From Bacteroidota bacterium (GTDB lineage Bacteria > Bacteroidota > Bacteroidia > AKYH767-A > 2013-40CM-41-45), in the NCBI GenBank assembly GCA_016720655.1, contig JADKKE010000032.1, forward strand, positions 62,001 through 126,000: a stretch of DNA of 64,000 nt, written 5' to 3'. Below, in pieces: positions 1-7,966 of the stretch. Positions within the stretch are counted from its first letter, which is position 1; every line of letters begins with the position of its first letter. The notes under the pieces were generated by a model. That model had not been told where the DNA came from. It was given only the letters and a program-made list of their open reading frames with translations, and searched no databases. Position numbers and translations under genes: made by a program.

Positions 1-1
1 T

Positions 2-94
2 AATACCGTTTTATTGCTCTCCTGGCTGGTACTCACCTGGGTCGTAGAGAGGAAGAAAATTGCATACCTTCGTAGCGGAAATAATTCCCATTGA
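2..94 (+). CDS. C-terminal tail of a membrane protein (5' end outside window)
   Basis: An open frame enters from the left edge and stops at TGA 92-94. It encodes about 30 residues: a hydrophobic stretch (NTVLLLSWLVLTWVVE), then a basic tail (RKKIAYLRSGNNSH). This looks like the last membrane helix and cytoplasmic tail of a polytopic protein. From known Bacteroidota gene order, a polysaccharide flippase (Wzx/MATE-like) often precedes dut and a sugar nucleotidyltransferase. That identity is inferred from context only. A TACCTTCG promoter-like box (66-73) lies inside the tail and may serve dut. Confidence 0.6.
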   Translation, partial: NTVLLLSWLVLTWVVERKKIAYLRSGNNSH

Positions 95-141
95 AGCAAA
101 GATTTGACGGGGAGGTGTCCGTAATTTTCACATCAATACTC

Positions 142-573
142 ATGAACGTAAGAATCATTAATCAATCCTCACATCCGCTGCCTGCTTATGAAACTGCACA
201 TGCGGCAGGTATGGATCTTCGGGCAAATTTAAATACTCCGGTAGTTTTGAAACCCCTTGAACGTACGCTCGTACCAACTGGCTTGTTCATTGAATTACCA
301 ATCGGTTACGAAGCACAAGTAAGACCGAGAAGCGGTCTCGCAGCGAAGAAAGGAGTTACGGTTCTCAATTCGCCCGGGACAATTGACGCGGATTATCGCG
401 GAGAAATAAAAGTGATTCTTGTGAACCTGAGCAATGAACCATTCACCATCGAAAACGGTGAACGTGTTGCGCAACTCGTGATCGCCGCCCATGAACATAT
501 TCAGTGGGAGACTGTTACCGAGCTTGCCGAAACGGCGAGAGGAGCGGGCGGCTTTGGATCTACAGGAAGGTAG
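142..573 (+). CDS. dut: dUTP diphosphatase (dUTPase)
   Basis: Trimeric dUTPase that hydrolyses dUTP to dUMP and pyrophosphate, keeping uracil out of DNA and feeding dTMP synthesis. All five family motifs are visible in 143 residues: I AGMDLRA (22-28), II RPRSGLA (61-67), III GTIDADYRGEIKV (79-91, catalytic Asp region), IV ERVAQLVI (107-114) and the C-terminal glycine-rich arm RGAGGFGSTG (133-142) that closes over the substrate. Length is normal for the family. I chose ATG 142 over a TTG at 91 because the extra 17 residues match nothing in the family and overlap the upstream gene. A heptamer repeat array starts exactly at its stop codon. Confidence 0.97.
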   Translation: MNVRIINQSSHPLPAYETAHAAGMDLRANLNTPVVLKPLERTLVPTGLFIELPIGYEAQVRPRSGLAAKKGVTVLNSPGTIDADYRGEIKVILVNLSNEPFTIENGERVAQLVIAAHEHIQWETVTELAETARGAGGFGSTGR

Positions 574-656
574 TTATGAGTTATGAGTTATGAGTTATGA
601 GTTATGAGTTATGAATTATGAGTTATGAGTTATGAGTTATGACTTCTGACTTCTGA
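573..656. repeat. Heptamer array: ten GTTATGA plus two CTTCTGA units
   Basis: Ten consecutive 7-bp GTTATGA units run from 573 to 642 (the seventh reads ATTATGA), followed by two CTTCTGA units (643-656). The first base is the last base of the dut stop codon. Because 7 is not a multiple of 3 and each unit carries TGA (TAA on the other strand), the array has stops in all six frames. It is one of several heptamer-phased intergenic repeats in this window. Confidence 0.95.
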
Positions 657-695
657 CTTGATTTCATTGGAACAAAATATTGATAGCTTCCCCCT

Positions 696-727
696 TACCT
701 AATACTTTATACCTAATACTTTATACC
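696..727. repeat. TACCTAA/TACTTTA heptamer repeat (family B)
   Basis: Two copies of the 14-mer TACCTAATACTTTA plus a partial third end 7 bases before the next start codon. The same words recur at 57.2 and 57.7 kb around an IVP gene. The repeat occupies the 5' leader or promoter position of the nucleotidyltransferase gene. Confidence 0.85.
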
Positions 728-734
728 ACCTAAA

Positions 735-1736
735 ATGCGAATAATCGTCCCTATGGCCGGAATGGGAAAACGGATGCGGCCACACACACTTACAGTTCCT
801 AAACCTTTGATTCCGGTTGCCGGTAAGCCTATCGTGCAATGGCTGGTGGAGGACATCACAAAAATTTGCAAAGAAAAAGTTGAAGAAATTGCCTTTGTTA
901 TCGGGGATTTTGGGAAAGAAGTTGAACAACAACTGATCGGAATAGCTACAAGTCTGGGTGCAAAGGGTACTATCCATTACCAGGAAGAACCTTTGGGTAC
1001 AGCCCATGCAATATTATGCGCACAATCTGCGTTGAAGGGAAAAGTGATTGTTGCCTTTGCTGATACTTTGTTTCGTGCTGATTTCACCATTGATGAAAAT
1101 CAGGACGGTGTTATTTGGGTGAATCGTATTGATGATCCGCGCATGTTTGGTGTGGTAAAAGTAAACGAAGCCGGAACGATCACTGATTTTGTTGAGAAGC
1201 CGGTCACTTTTGTTTCGGATCTGGCCATCATCGGGATCTACTATTTTAAAGACGGAGAATATCTTCGTAAAGAAATGCAATACCTGATTGACAACAACAT
1301 CAAAGAAAAGGGCGAATATCAGTTAACCAATGCATTGGAAAATATGAAGCAAAAAGGAACCCGATTTGTTCCCGGCAAAGTTGATGAATGGCTGGATTGC
1401 GGAAACAAAGATGCAACGGTTTATACCAATAAACGTGTTTTGGAAATTCACAAGAATCAGAAAATGGTTTCGGGAAGTTTGAAAGCTGAAAATTCAGTTG
1501 TGATTCAGCCTTGTTACATTGGCGAAAATGTGGAATTGAAAAATTCTGTCGTTGGTCCGCATGTTTCAATTGGTGCAAACACAAAAATAGAATCATCCAT
1601 TCTTACGAACAGCATCATTCAATCGAATACTAAAATACGTCACAGTGTGCTCGACAATTCGATGGTTGGGCATTTTGCAGAATACAACAATACACCCGAA
1701 CAATTGAGCTTAAGCGATTACTCTACCCATAACTAA
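735..1736 (+). CDS. Sugar-phosphate nucleotidyltransferase (NDP-sugar pyrophosphorylase)
   Basis: 333-residue cytoplasmic enzyme predicted to make an activated sugar (dTDP-, UDP- or GDP-linked) from an NTP and a sugar 1-phosphate. The N-terminus carries the nucleotide-binding signature GMGKRMRPHTLTVPKPLIPV (about residues 9-28), followed by the FADT metal-binding region near residue 108 and the substrate-loop motif GEYQLT near 193. From about residue 245 the sequence turns into isoleucine/valine-rich hexapeptide-like repeats, suggesting a left-handed beta-helix tail. The sugar and base specificity cannot be told from sequence. Gene order with dut and the TPR lipoprotein is typical of Bacteroidota and suggests a role in surface polysaccharide supply. 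Confidence 0.9.
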   Translation: MRIIVPMAGMGKRMRPHTLTVPKPLIPVAGKPIVQWLVEDITKICKEKVEEIAFVIGDFGKEVEQQLIGIATSLGAKGTIHYQEEPLGTAHAILCAQSALKGKVIVAFADTLFRADFTIDENQDGVIWVNRIDDPRMFGVVKVNEAGTITDFVEKPVTFVSDLAIIGIYYFKDGEYLRKEMQYLIDNNIKEKGEYQLTNALENMKQKGTRFVPGKVDEWLDCGNKDATVYTNKRVLEIHKNQKMVSGSLKAENSVVIQPCYIGENVELKNSVVGPHVSIGANTKIESSILTNSIIQSNTKIRHSVLDNSMVGHFAEYNNTPEQLSLSDYSTHN

Positions 1737-1823
1737 TTCCATTTTCCTGCTCTGAAATTGTTCTGTTTGCAATTCCTGTAAACAGCAAAAACACAAAGAT
1801 CAGGAATGGATGAACCATCGTCC

Positions 1824-3557
1824 ATGAACCGAATTCTGATACTGATTGCTTTCTCCGTTCTGTTGATTTCAGGATGCAAAAGTTCTCAATCAACTACCGC
1901 TACACCAAAGGTTTCGAAAAGTTCTTTGTCTGACAGTCAGCGAGCCGAGGTCACCTTTTTATTTTTTAATGCCAACAAGGAAAAATTGTTGGGTAATCTC
2001 AACAATGCTGCAGATCTGTTTGCCGAAGTGATTCGAAAAGATGGAAACAATGCTGCAGCCATGTATGAGCTCTCGAATATTTATGCGGAGCAAAAGAAAT
2101 ATACGGATGCATTGTTCTTCAGTAAAAGCGCATACCTTATTGATCCTTCCAATCCATGGTACACCTTGTCGTATGTGGATGTATTGCAGAAGAATAAAAA
2201 ATATGATGAAGCAGCGGAAGTTGTAGGCAAGCTTGTGAATGCCTATCCCGATCGTGTGGATTATTATTACGAATGGGCTTCTGCTTTGTTGTATTCCGAC
2301 AAGACGGCCGAAGCCATCAAGGTGTATGACAAGCTCGAAACCAAGACAGGAATCAACAAGGAAGTGAGCATGCAAAAGGCCCGCTTGTACCAGCGGATGA
2401 ATAAGAATGACAAAGCAGTATTGGAACTGCAAAGGCTGATCGACAACAATCCTGCGGATGCACAATCGTATGGAATGCTTGCGGAATTGTATCAATCCAT
2501 GGGTGATAAGGAAAAAGCGTTGGAGACCTATAATAAAATTCTGAAAGTTGATCCGGAAAATCCATACATCCATTTATCACTTGCAGATTATTACCGCAAC
2601 AACGGAGAAAAGGAAAAGTCTGTTGAGGAATTGAAGAAAGCTTTTTTGAATAAAGATCTTGACATCGACACCAAGATGAGCATTCTCAGCTCGTATTACG
2701 CATTGGTTGAACTGCATCCGGAACTGAAAGAGCAAGCACTCGAAATGTGTCGTTTGTTGATTCAGGCGCATCCGAATGAATCCAGAGCCCATGCTGTGTA
2801 TGGAGATTTTCTCAACCAGGATGAAAAACCAAACGAAGCATTGGTTGAATTTAAAATAGCGAGGGACCTTGGTGCAAAGGAATTTGTGGTCTATCGTTCG
2901 ATCTTGTATCTCTATGCTCAGGTGCAGGCCTGGGATTCTCTAATTGTAGAGTCGGAAGAAGCCTTGACACTTTTTCCTGATCAACCGGAGGTTTATCTCT
3001 TGAACGGAATTGCAAATTCCCAAAAGAAAAAATATGCCGAAGCAGCGACTGCGTATCAATCGGGAGTAAAAATGGTGGTTGATAATAAAAAACTGGAAGT
3101 TCAGTTTTATGCAAGTCTGGGCGATACTTACCAGGAACTGAAAGATTTCCAGAAGTCGGAGGAGAATTACGACAAGGCACTGGAAATGGAACCGAAGAAT
3201 GCAACGGTGCTTAATAATTATGCTTATTACCTTTCCGTTCGCGGCGAAAAGCTGACCAAAGCTGAAGAGATGAGCAGACTAAGCAATGAAATTGAACCCA
3301 GCCAGGCTTCCTATCAGGATACATATGGTTGGATTATGTACAAGCAGGGGAATTACAAAGACGCCAAAGTGTGGATAGAAAAAGCGCTGGCTAATACTCC
3401 CGGAAAGAGCGGTACTTTGCTCGAACATTACGGAGATGTACTTTTCAAACTTGGAGAAAATATTAAGGCACTGGAATACTGGCAACAGGCAAAGGATGCC
3501 GGTGATGCATCCGAACTGCTGGATCGCAAGCTTCAGGAGAAAAAACTTTTCGATTAA
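1824..3557 (+). CDS. Tetratricopeptide-repeat lipoprotein
   Basis: 577-residue TPR protein anchored to the envelope as a lipoprotein. The start MNRILILIAFSVLLISGC gives a textbook type II signal peptide with lipobox ISGC; an in-frame ATG at 1806 would add six residues ahead of it. After a short linker nearly the whole chain consists of TPR-like helix pairs (for example A.MYELSNIYAEQKKYTDAL, Y.MLAELYQSMGDKEKALE, NNYAYYLS). TPR arrays act as protein-binding scaffolds, so it has no expected catalytic role. It is co-directional with the DUF4292-like lipoprotein 88 bp downstream, a linkage common in Bacteroidota. Its partner is unknown. Confidence 0.9.
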   Translation: MNRILILIAFSVLLISGCKSSQSTTATPKVSKSSLSDSQRAEVTFLFFNANKEKLLGNLNNAADLFAEVIRKDGNNAAAMYELSNIYAEQKKYTDALFFSKSAYLIDPSNPWYTLSYVDVLQKNKKYDEAAEVVGKLVNAYPDRVDYYYEWASALLYSDKTAEAIKVYDKLETKTGINKEVSMQKARLYQRMNKNDKAVLELQRLIDNNPADAQSYGMLAELYQSMGDKEKALETYNKILKVDPENPYIHLSLADYYRNNGEKEKSVEELKKAFLNKDLDIDTKMSILSSYYALVELHPELKEQALEMCRLLIQAHPNESRAHAVYGDFLNQDEKPNEALVEFKIARDLGAKEFVVYRSILYLYAQVQAWDSLIVESEEALTLFPDQPEVYLLNGIANSQKKKYAEAATAYQSGVKMVVDNKKLEVQFYASLGDTYQELKDFQKSEENYDKALEMEPKNATVLNNYAYYLSVRGEKLTKAEEMSRLSNEIEPSQASYQDTYGWIMYKQGNYKDAKVWIEKALANTPGKSGTLLEHYGDVLFKLGENIKALEYWQQAKDAGDASELLDRKLQEKKLFD

Positions 3558-3645
3558 TTTATTTTAATTCATCCTCACTGTACCGGATGAACAGAAACAC
3601 ATGAATAAATTCTACCTGGGGAATACATCTTTCGTTTCTATTCGG

Positions 3646-4464
3646 ATGGACAGTCGTTTTTTGCTTTTGATGGGAGCATTGGTTTTTCTTTTTTCCTGTA
3701 AAACCACCCGGAAAATAGTTGACACACCACCTGCACCTGTCAAACTCAAAGGGGAAGAAGTCATCACTGTATTTGACAGTGTGATGGCGCGACAATTTTA
3801 TTTTGAATGGCTGACAGCAAAGGCAACAGTCGATTACACCGATAAGAGTGGGGAAACAACAACTTTTGATGTGAATCTGAGGGTTCGTAAAGACAGTGCA
3901 ATCTGGATTTCCATTACTCCCTTGTTGGGCATAGAAGCAGCCCGCGTTCTCATTAACAGGGACAGCCTGATGATTCTGGATCGGGTACACAGAACTTTCA
4001 GTGCAAGGGATTACAATTACCTCGAGGACATGCTGAAGACCGGTATCAATTACGATATGATTCAGGCAGTAATTGTTGGAAATTATTTTCCTTATTTGAA
4101 AAACGAGAAATTGAAATCAATGTATGAGGAAGACCCCTATATCATTCTGAGTACTCTGAACAAAAGACAATCGAAACGGGTCCAGGAAGAAAAGGATCCA
4201 ACGAAACCAATCATTCAGGATTTCTGGATTGACGGAAATTACCGTATCGCTAAATCCAAGATCACGGATGACAAAAAAGATCGTTGGATAGAAGCAACGT
4301 ATAAGAATTTCATGGATGTGAATTCAGAGTTATTCCCCGGCAACCTTGTTGTAACAATTTCTTCCGCATCGCCGATAATTATCAAGCTGGAATACACCAA
4401 AGTAACGGCAAATGAAGAATTCACCATGCCTTTTTCTGTGCCTGAGAAGTACGAGCGAAAATGA
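3646..4464 (+). CDS. DUF4292-like outer-membrane-associated lipoprotein
   Basis: 272-residue lipoprotein. The start MDSRFLLLMGALVFLFSC ends in a lipobox-like Cys; an ATG at 3601 gives an implausible 15-residue extension. The mature protein shows alternating beta-strand character with segments such as ATVDYTDKSGETTTFDVNLRV and DSAIWISITPLLGIEAARVLI, which resemble the DUF4292 family (distantly LolB/LolA-like lipoprotein-handling folds). A role in envelope lipoprotein or lipid transport is inferred from fold family only. It lies between the TPR lipoprotein and the EnvC-like gene, as in many Bacteroidota. Confidence 0.8.
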   Translation: MDSRFLLLMGALVFLFSCKTTRKIVDTPPAPVKLKGEEVITVFDSVMARQFYFEWLTAKATVDYTDKSGETTTFDVNLRVRKDSAIWISITPLLGIEAARVLINRDSLMILDRVHRTFSARDYNYLEDMLKTGINYDMIQAVIVGNYFPYLKNEKLKSMYEEDPYIILSTLNKRQSKRVQEEKDPTKPIIQDFWIDGNYRIAKSKITDDKKDRWIEATYKNFMDVNSELFPGNLVVTISSASPIIIKLEYTKVTANEEFTMPFSVPEKYERK

Positions 4465-4584
4465 GTCTCATTCTGTCAAAACAATTCCGGATAGAGCTAT
4501 TTCTTTTGTCCACGCGGATATTTTGATAAATTAGTGCCTTCATACAGAGTTTCATTAATTGTTTAACCTTAGGAATACAGCACC

Positions 4585-5076
4585 ATGAATCCATTGAACA
4601 TCATTGTTATTGAAGACAATATGCACATGTCGGAAATGATCCAGGATTTTTTACACATGAAATTCAGTGAAGCAAAAGTTCATGTATACAATACAGGAGA
4701 AGAGGCATTAAATGCATCATCTGTTCATCCGGATCTATTCATTCTTGACTACAACCTGGATTCTCACAACTCAAAATCCCTGAATGGTATTCAGATTCTG
4801 ATGAAAATAAGGGAGAAATCCAAAACACCTGTTATTTTTCTTTCATCGAATGATAGTGCCAATATCGCAATCAACACAATGAAGTACGGTGCTTCGGATT
4901 ATGTTGTTAAAACCAGTCAGGACGCATTCAACCGCCTGGAAATTGCAATAAAAAATGTGCTGCACAGTATGGAGATGGAGCATGATCTCAAAAAACAAAA
5001 GAAATTTATCGCTTTGCTGGCAGTGGCAGTCATTGTACTTGCTGTGGGTATGATATGGGCCAAAATGTCATCCTGA
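4585..5076 (+). CDS. Response-regulator receiver domain with C-terminal membrane anchor
   Basis: 163 residues. Residues 1-125 form a complete CheY-like receiver domain: acidic pair E10/D11, phosphoacceptor D55 (FILDYN), switch Ser S87 (FLSSND) and conserved K109 (DYVVKT). There is no DNA-binding or enzymatic output domain. Instead a charged linker (EMEHDLKKQKK) leads to a hydrophobic helix at about 141-159 (FIALLAVAVIVLAVGMIWA). This predicts a cytoplasmic receiver tethered to the inner membrane by its tail. No kinase gene is adjacent. A phosphate sink or a membrane-docked signalling partner are both possible. Confidence 0.88.
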   Translation: MNPLNIIVIEDNMHMSEMIQDFLHMKFSEAKVHVYNTGEEALNASSVHPDLFILDYNLDSHNSKSLNGIQILMKIREKSKTPVIFLSSNDSANIAINTMKYGASDYVVKTSQDAFNRLEIAIKNVLHSMEMEHDLKKQKKFIALLAVAVIVLAVGMIWAKMSS

Positions 5077-5292
5077 TCCGATTCCTAACTTGTTAATGAT
5101 TTTGCTTAATTTTTCCCTAGCACGAAAAGCCGGGTTTTGAGGCTATTCTGGCAAAATTTTATGTTCGAATTGCTCCGGACTTCACCTGGACGTTTTGTCC
5201 TTGAAAAGTGTAAGAATTTTCATAACTTTTACTGAATATTTCCGTTCAATCTCCATTACAATTGGAGCAATTTGTGTGTACCAGAGGAAGAA

Positions 5293-6618
5293 ATGAACAA
5301 CTATAAGCAAAGCAATGGAAGGGTTTGTGGACAAACCGGCAGATGGCTAAACGCGATCCGGTTTTTTCTGCTTGCTGCTGTTTTTGTTTTCCATGGTTCT
5401 GTTTCCGGACAATCAAAAAAGGAACTGGAGCGAAAGAAAGAACAGTTGCGACAGGATATCGAATACACCAATACATTGTTAAGTCAGACCAAGAAAAACA
5501 AATCCGCTTCACTTTCTCAGCTGATTGCACTCAACCAGAAGATTTCATATCGTTCAGAATTAATCAGCACAATCAATACAGAGTTGACTGTGGTTGATAA
5601 CGAGATCGGTCATGTTTCAACGCATATTGATTCCCTGAATTCCCGACTCGAGGGTTTGAAGAAGCAATATGCAGACATGCTCTATTATGCATACAAGAAT
5701 CAGGGAAATTATTCGCGGCTTGCTTTTATTTTTTCGTCAGAGAGCTTTCACCAGGCATACAAAAGACTGCAGTACCTGAGGCAGTTGAGTGAATATCGTT
5801 TGCGTCAGCGAGACATGATTGTTCAGGTTCAGGATTCCTTGAGTGGAAAGAAACGGGTTTTACAGAATGTGAAATCAGACAAGTCGAAGCTGCTCACGGC
5901 ACAGGTAAGACAGAAGCGTGACCTCAGCAAAGAAAAAAAGGAGCAGGTGAATGTGCTGAATAATCTCACTGTGAAGGAAAAAAAATTGCGTGCAGACTTG
6001 CGTGAGAAGCAGCGAAAAGAACAATTGCTTGCAAACAGAATTGAGGACATTATCCGGAAAGAGATAGAAGCAGCACGCACCGCAGCAAAGAAGAAGGCAG
6101 CATCATCAGGAAGTGCGAATGTTTCGAATAAAAAAATTGAACGGATCAATAGCCCGAATGCAACCAGTGTTCTGGCCAGTACTCCGGAAGCAATAAAGCT
6201 GAGCAATGATTTCGAGAGCAACAAAGGACGTTTACCATGGCCCGTTGAACAGGGGATTATCAGTAGTTCTTTTGGCCGGCACTCTCATCCTGTGTGGAGA
6301 GATGTTGTGGTCAACAATAATGGTGTAGATATTAATTCGAAGAAGGGATCGAAAGCCAGGGCAATATTTGATGGAAAAGTTTTACGGGTAATCATGGTCG
6401 TCGACAAGTACGCGATTCTGGTTCAGCATGGGGAGTATTTCACTTTGTATTCCAATTTGCAGGAAGTGTTCGTCAAGGCAGGAGATAAAGTCATCACGAA
6501 ACAACCGCTAGGTTTAGTTCAGACGAATGAAGAAGAAGGCAAGACAGAGGTTCACCTTGAAATCTGGCGTGGAAGTAATAAGATGGATCCGGAAGGATGG
6601 CTGGCGGCGAAAAGGTAG
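5293..6618 (+). CDS. EnvC-like coiled-coil protein with degenerate LytM (M23) domain
   Basis: 441-residue exported protein: signal peptide near residues 14-38 (FFLLAAVFVFHGSVSGQ), long charged coiled coil to about residue 265, then a LytM/M23 domain in the last 130 residues (GIISSSFGRHSHPVW, GVDINSKKGSKARA, HLEIW). The zinc site is incomplete. The HxxxD motif reads NNNGVD (His replaced by Asn), and the first His of HxH is Glu (EVHLEIW). By analogy with EnvC/NlpD it probably activates a cell-wall amidase during division rather than cutting peptidoglycan itself. A TTG at 5272 is in frame, but ATG 5293 fits the signal peptide. Confidence 0.88.
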   Translation: MNNYKQSNGRVCGQTGRWLNAIRFFLLAAVFVFHGSVSGQSKKELERKKEQLRQDIEYTNTLLSQTKKNKSASLSQLIALNQKISYRSELISTINTELTVVDNEIGHVSTHIDSLNSRLEGLKKQYADMLYYAYKNQGNYSRLAFIFSSESFHQAYKRLQYLRQLSEYRLRQRDMIVQVQDSLSGKKRVLQNVKSDKSKLLTAQVRQKRDLSKEKKEQVNVLNNLTVKEKKLRADLREKQRKEQLLANRIEDIIRKEIEAARTAAKKKAASSGSANVSNKKIERINSPNATSVLASTPEAIKLSNDFESNKGRLPWPVEQGIISSSFGRHSHPVWRDVVVNNNGVDINSKKGSKARAIFDGKVLRVIMVVDKYAILVQHGEYFTLYSNLQEVFVKAGDKVITKQPLGLVQTNEEEGKTEVHLEIWRGSNKMDPEGWLAAKR

Positions 6619-6629
6619 TGGGAAATTAA

Positions 6630-6712
6630 GTGTGAGTTTGGGTGTGAGTGTGTAAGTTCAGTGTGAGTTTGGGAGTGTGAGTGTGGGAGTGAGTGTGTTG
6701 GGGTGAACTGAA
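6630..6712. repeat. GTGTGAG-type low-complexity repeat (family C)
   Basis: Degenerate run of GTGTGAG, TTTGGGA and TGTGGGA units directly after the EnvC-like gene. The same GTGTGAG words reappear at 60.1 kb. It contains no plausible ORF. Confidence 0.8.
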
Positions 6713-6857
6713 AATTGGATTGAGTATTGAAAAAGGGTTTGGAGCCTTATATTTGATACTCTAAAGTGTTAAATAGTCAGCAAAAGACGCTTTGATAGTA
6801 TATTTCTAAGATAAATGATAAAATGAGTTTGCTTCTGGCTTAGCTGCCAAAATTATC

Positions 6858-6865
6858 TACCTTTG
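6858..6865 (+). promoter_or_regulatory. TACCTTTG promoter -7 box upstream of tatA
   Basis: Matches the Bacteroidota sigma-ABfr -7 consensus TAnnTTTG, 36 bases before the tatA start. No well-spaced TTTG -33 element is visible. Confidence 0.5.
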
Positions 6866-6901
6866 TACCCGCACCCTCCGGTGCATTAATTCATCGATAA
6901 A

Positions 6902-7093
6902 ATGATACTTCAAGTACTTCTTGGATTTCTTGGCGGAATGGGTGGAGGAGAAATTTTCCTGTTGCTCGTTGTCATCCTTTTATTTTTCGGCGCGAAGCGT
7001 TTGCCTGACCTGGCACGTGGATTGGGAAAAGGGATCAAGGAATTTAAAGACGCCAAGAATGGCGTAGATACAAAAGAGGAAGAGAAGAAATAA
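6902..7093 (+). CDS. tatA: Sec-independent translocase subunit TatA/TatE
   Basis: 63-residue component of the twin-arginine translocase, which exports folded proteins across the inner membrane. It has one N-terminal membrane helix (about 13-29, EIFLLLVVILLFF), the family hinge FGAKRLPDLARGLG and an amphipathic helix (GIKEFKDAKNG), then a short acidic/basic tail. Length and order match TatA. It stands apart from tatC, which is not in the window. A TACCTTTG box upstream suggests its own promoter. Confidence 0.95.
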   Translation: MILQVLLGFLGGMGGGEIFLLLVVILLFFGAKRLPDLARGLGKGIKEFKDAKNGVDTKEEEKK

Positions 7094-7123
7094 TTCTTCC
7101 CTTCCGTTCATTTCCCCGTTTTC

Positions 7124-7378
7124 TTATTTGGATGAGCGGATACGCTCGATCATCATCAGTGGAATACTTTCCCTGAATGGCTCAAGAACTTTATGATCAT
7201 GATTTTCCAGTGCGTTAATCAGGCGCTTGCCTTTTTGCACACTGATAAAATAGATTTCCTGAAGTTTATTTGTTCCGGCAACATGATCTACGAAGATCCA
7301 ACCCACTTTACGTTTGTTGTTCGTGAGATAAAGAGTTGCAATCTTGTTCAGGTGCGGAGTGATTTCATCAAATCCCAT
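7124..7378 (-). CDS. Hypothetical small protein, second gene of a two-gene unit
   Basis: 84 residues, soluble, mixed alpha/beta (KRKVGWIFVDHVAGTNKLQEIYFISVQKG). No family recognised. Its start overlaps the end of the preceding minus-strand gene by 11 bases, which supports translational coupling and makes a real gene more likely. It is convergent with tatA across 30 bases. Confidence 0.6.
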   Translation of the reverse strand: MGFDEITPHLNKIATLYLTNNKRKVGWIFVDHVAGTNKLQEIYFISVQKGKRLINALENHDHKVLEPFRESIPLMMIERIRSSK

Positions 7379-7700
7379 AGCGTGTTTCGATTGTTGGTTT
7401 AAAATTCTGGTAGATCGCAGAAACGATTCTTTCCTCTATGACTTCTTCAGCCTCAGGATCTTTTTTCTTTGTTTCGATAATAGCTGTAACATCAACCCGT
7501 GTGATTGCATCATCCACAGGACTTAATTCGAGTACAACTTGTTTTGGTTTACGGAACCAGTTTCCATCCTGATAAGCCAAGATGATTGTTGTTCTATCCG
7601 TAACCGTTTGGACCCTGAAGCCTTTTAGGATCAGCATCTCTTGTAATTTTTGAATCACTAAGGGCAAAGCACAGCCCAGTAGCGCAGTTTCCATTGCCAT
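7368..7700 (-). CDS. Hypothetical protein, first gene of a two-gene unit
   Basis: 110 residues from the ATG at 7700. A longer frame to 7805 exists, but its extension (RMACEAGTSHRNPLVNHYS) looks non-coding. Strand-rich content such as LKGFRVQTVTDRTTIILAY and VVLELSPVDDAITRVDVTAI suggests a small alpha/beta domain that could bind a ligand or a partner. No family recognised and no signal peptide. It overlaps the next gene, so the two are probably co-transcribed. Confidence 0.55.
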   Translation of the reverse strand: MAMETALLGCALPLVIQKLQEMLILKGFRVQTVTDRTTIILAYQDGNWFRKPKQVVLELSPVDDAITRVDVTAIIETKKKDPEAEEVIEERIVSAIYQNFKPTIETRYGI

Positions 7701-7966
7701 GTTGAGACAGTTTAAATGAGGGCTGTTGTCAGGCAGCCGAATGCTGTAATGGTTGACGAGAGGATTTCTGTGTGATGTTCCGGCTTCGCAGGCCATTCGC
7801 CCCACACAGATTGGTTAGGACGATTCGAAAATACCACCACGGGCATGCCGAAGTCCAACTAATTCGGTAAAAGCAGCAAACTATTCCACCAACAGGGTCT
7901 GTGTAATGGTCAATGTTCTTTTGAAAATGTGTAAAATCGTACATTGGAGCTTAAATCAGGATTTCG

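Noticed and set aside
91..141. TTG start extending dut upstream
   Set aside because: Extra residues lack family similarity and overlap the upstream gene; ATG 142 gives the normal length.
1959..2573. Minus-strand frame of 204 codons
   Set aside because: Antisense to the TPR lipoprotein; no domain or signal.
5272..5292. TTG start for the EnvC-like gene
   Set aside because: ATG 5293 places the signal peptide correctly.
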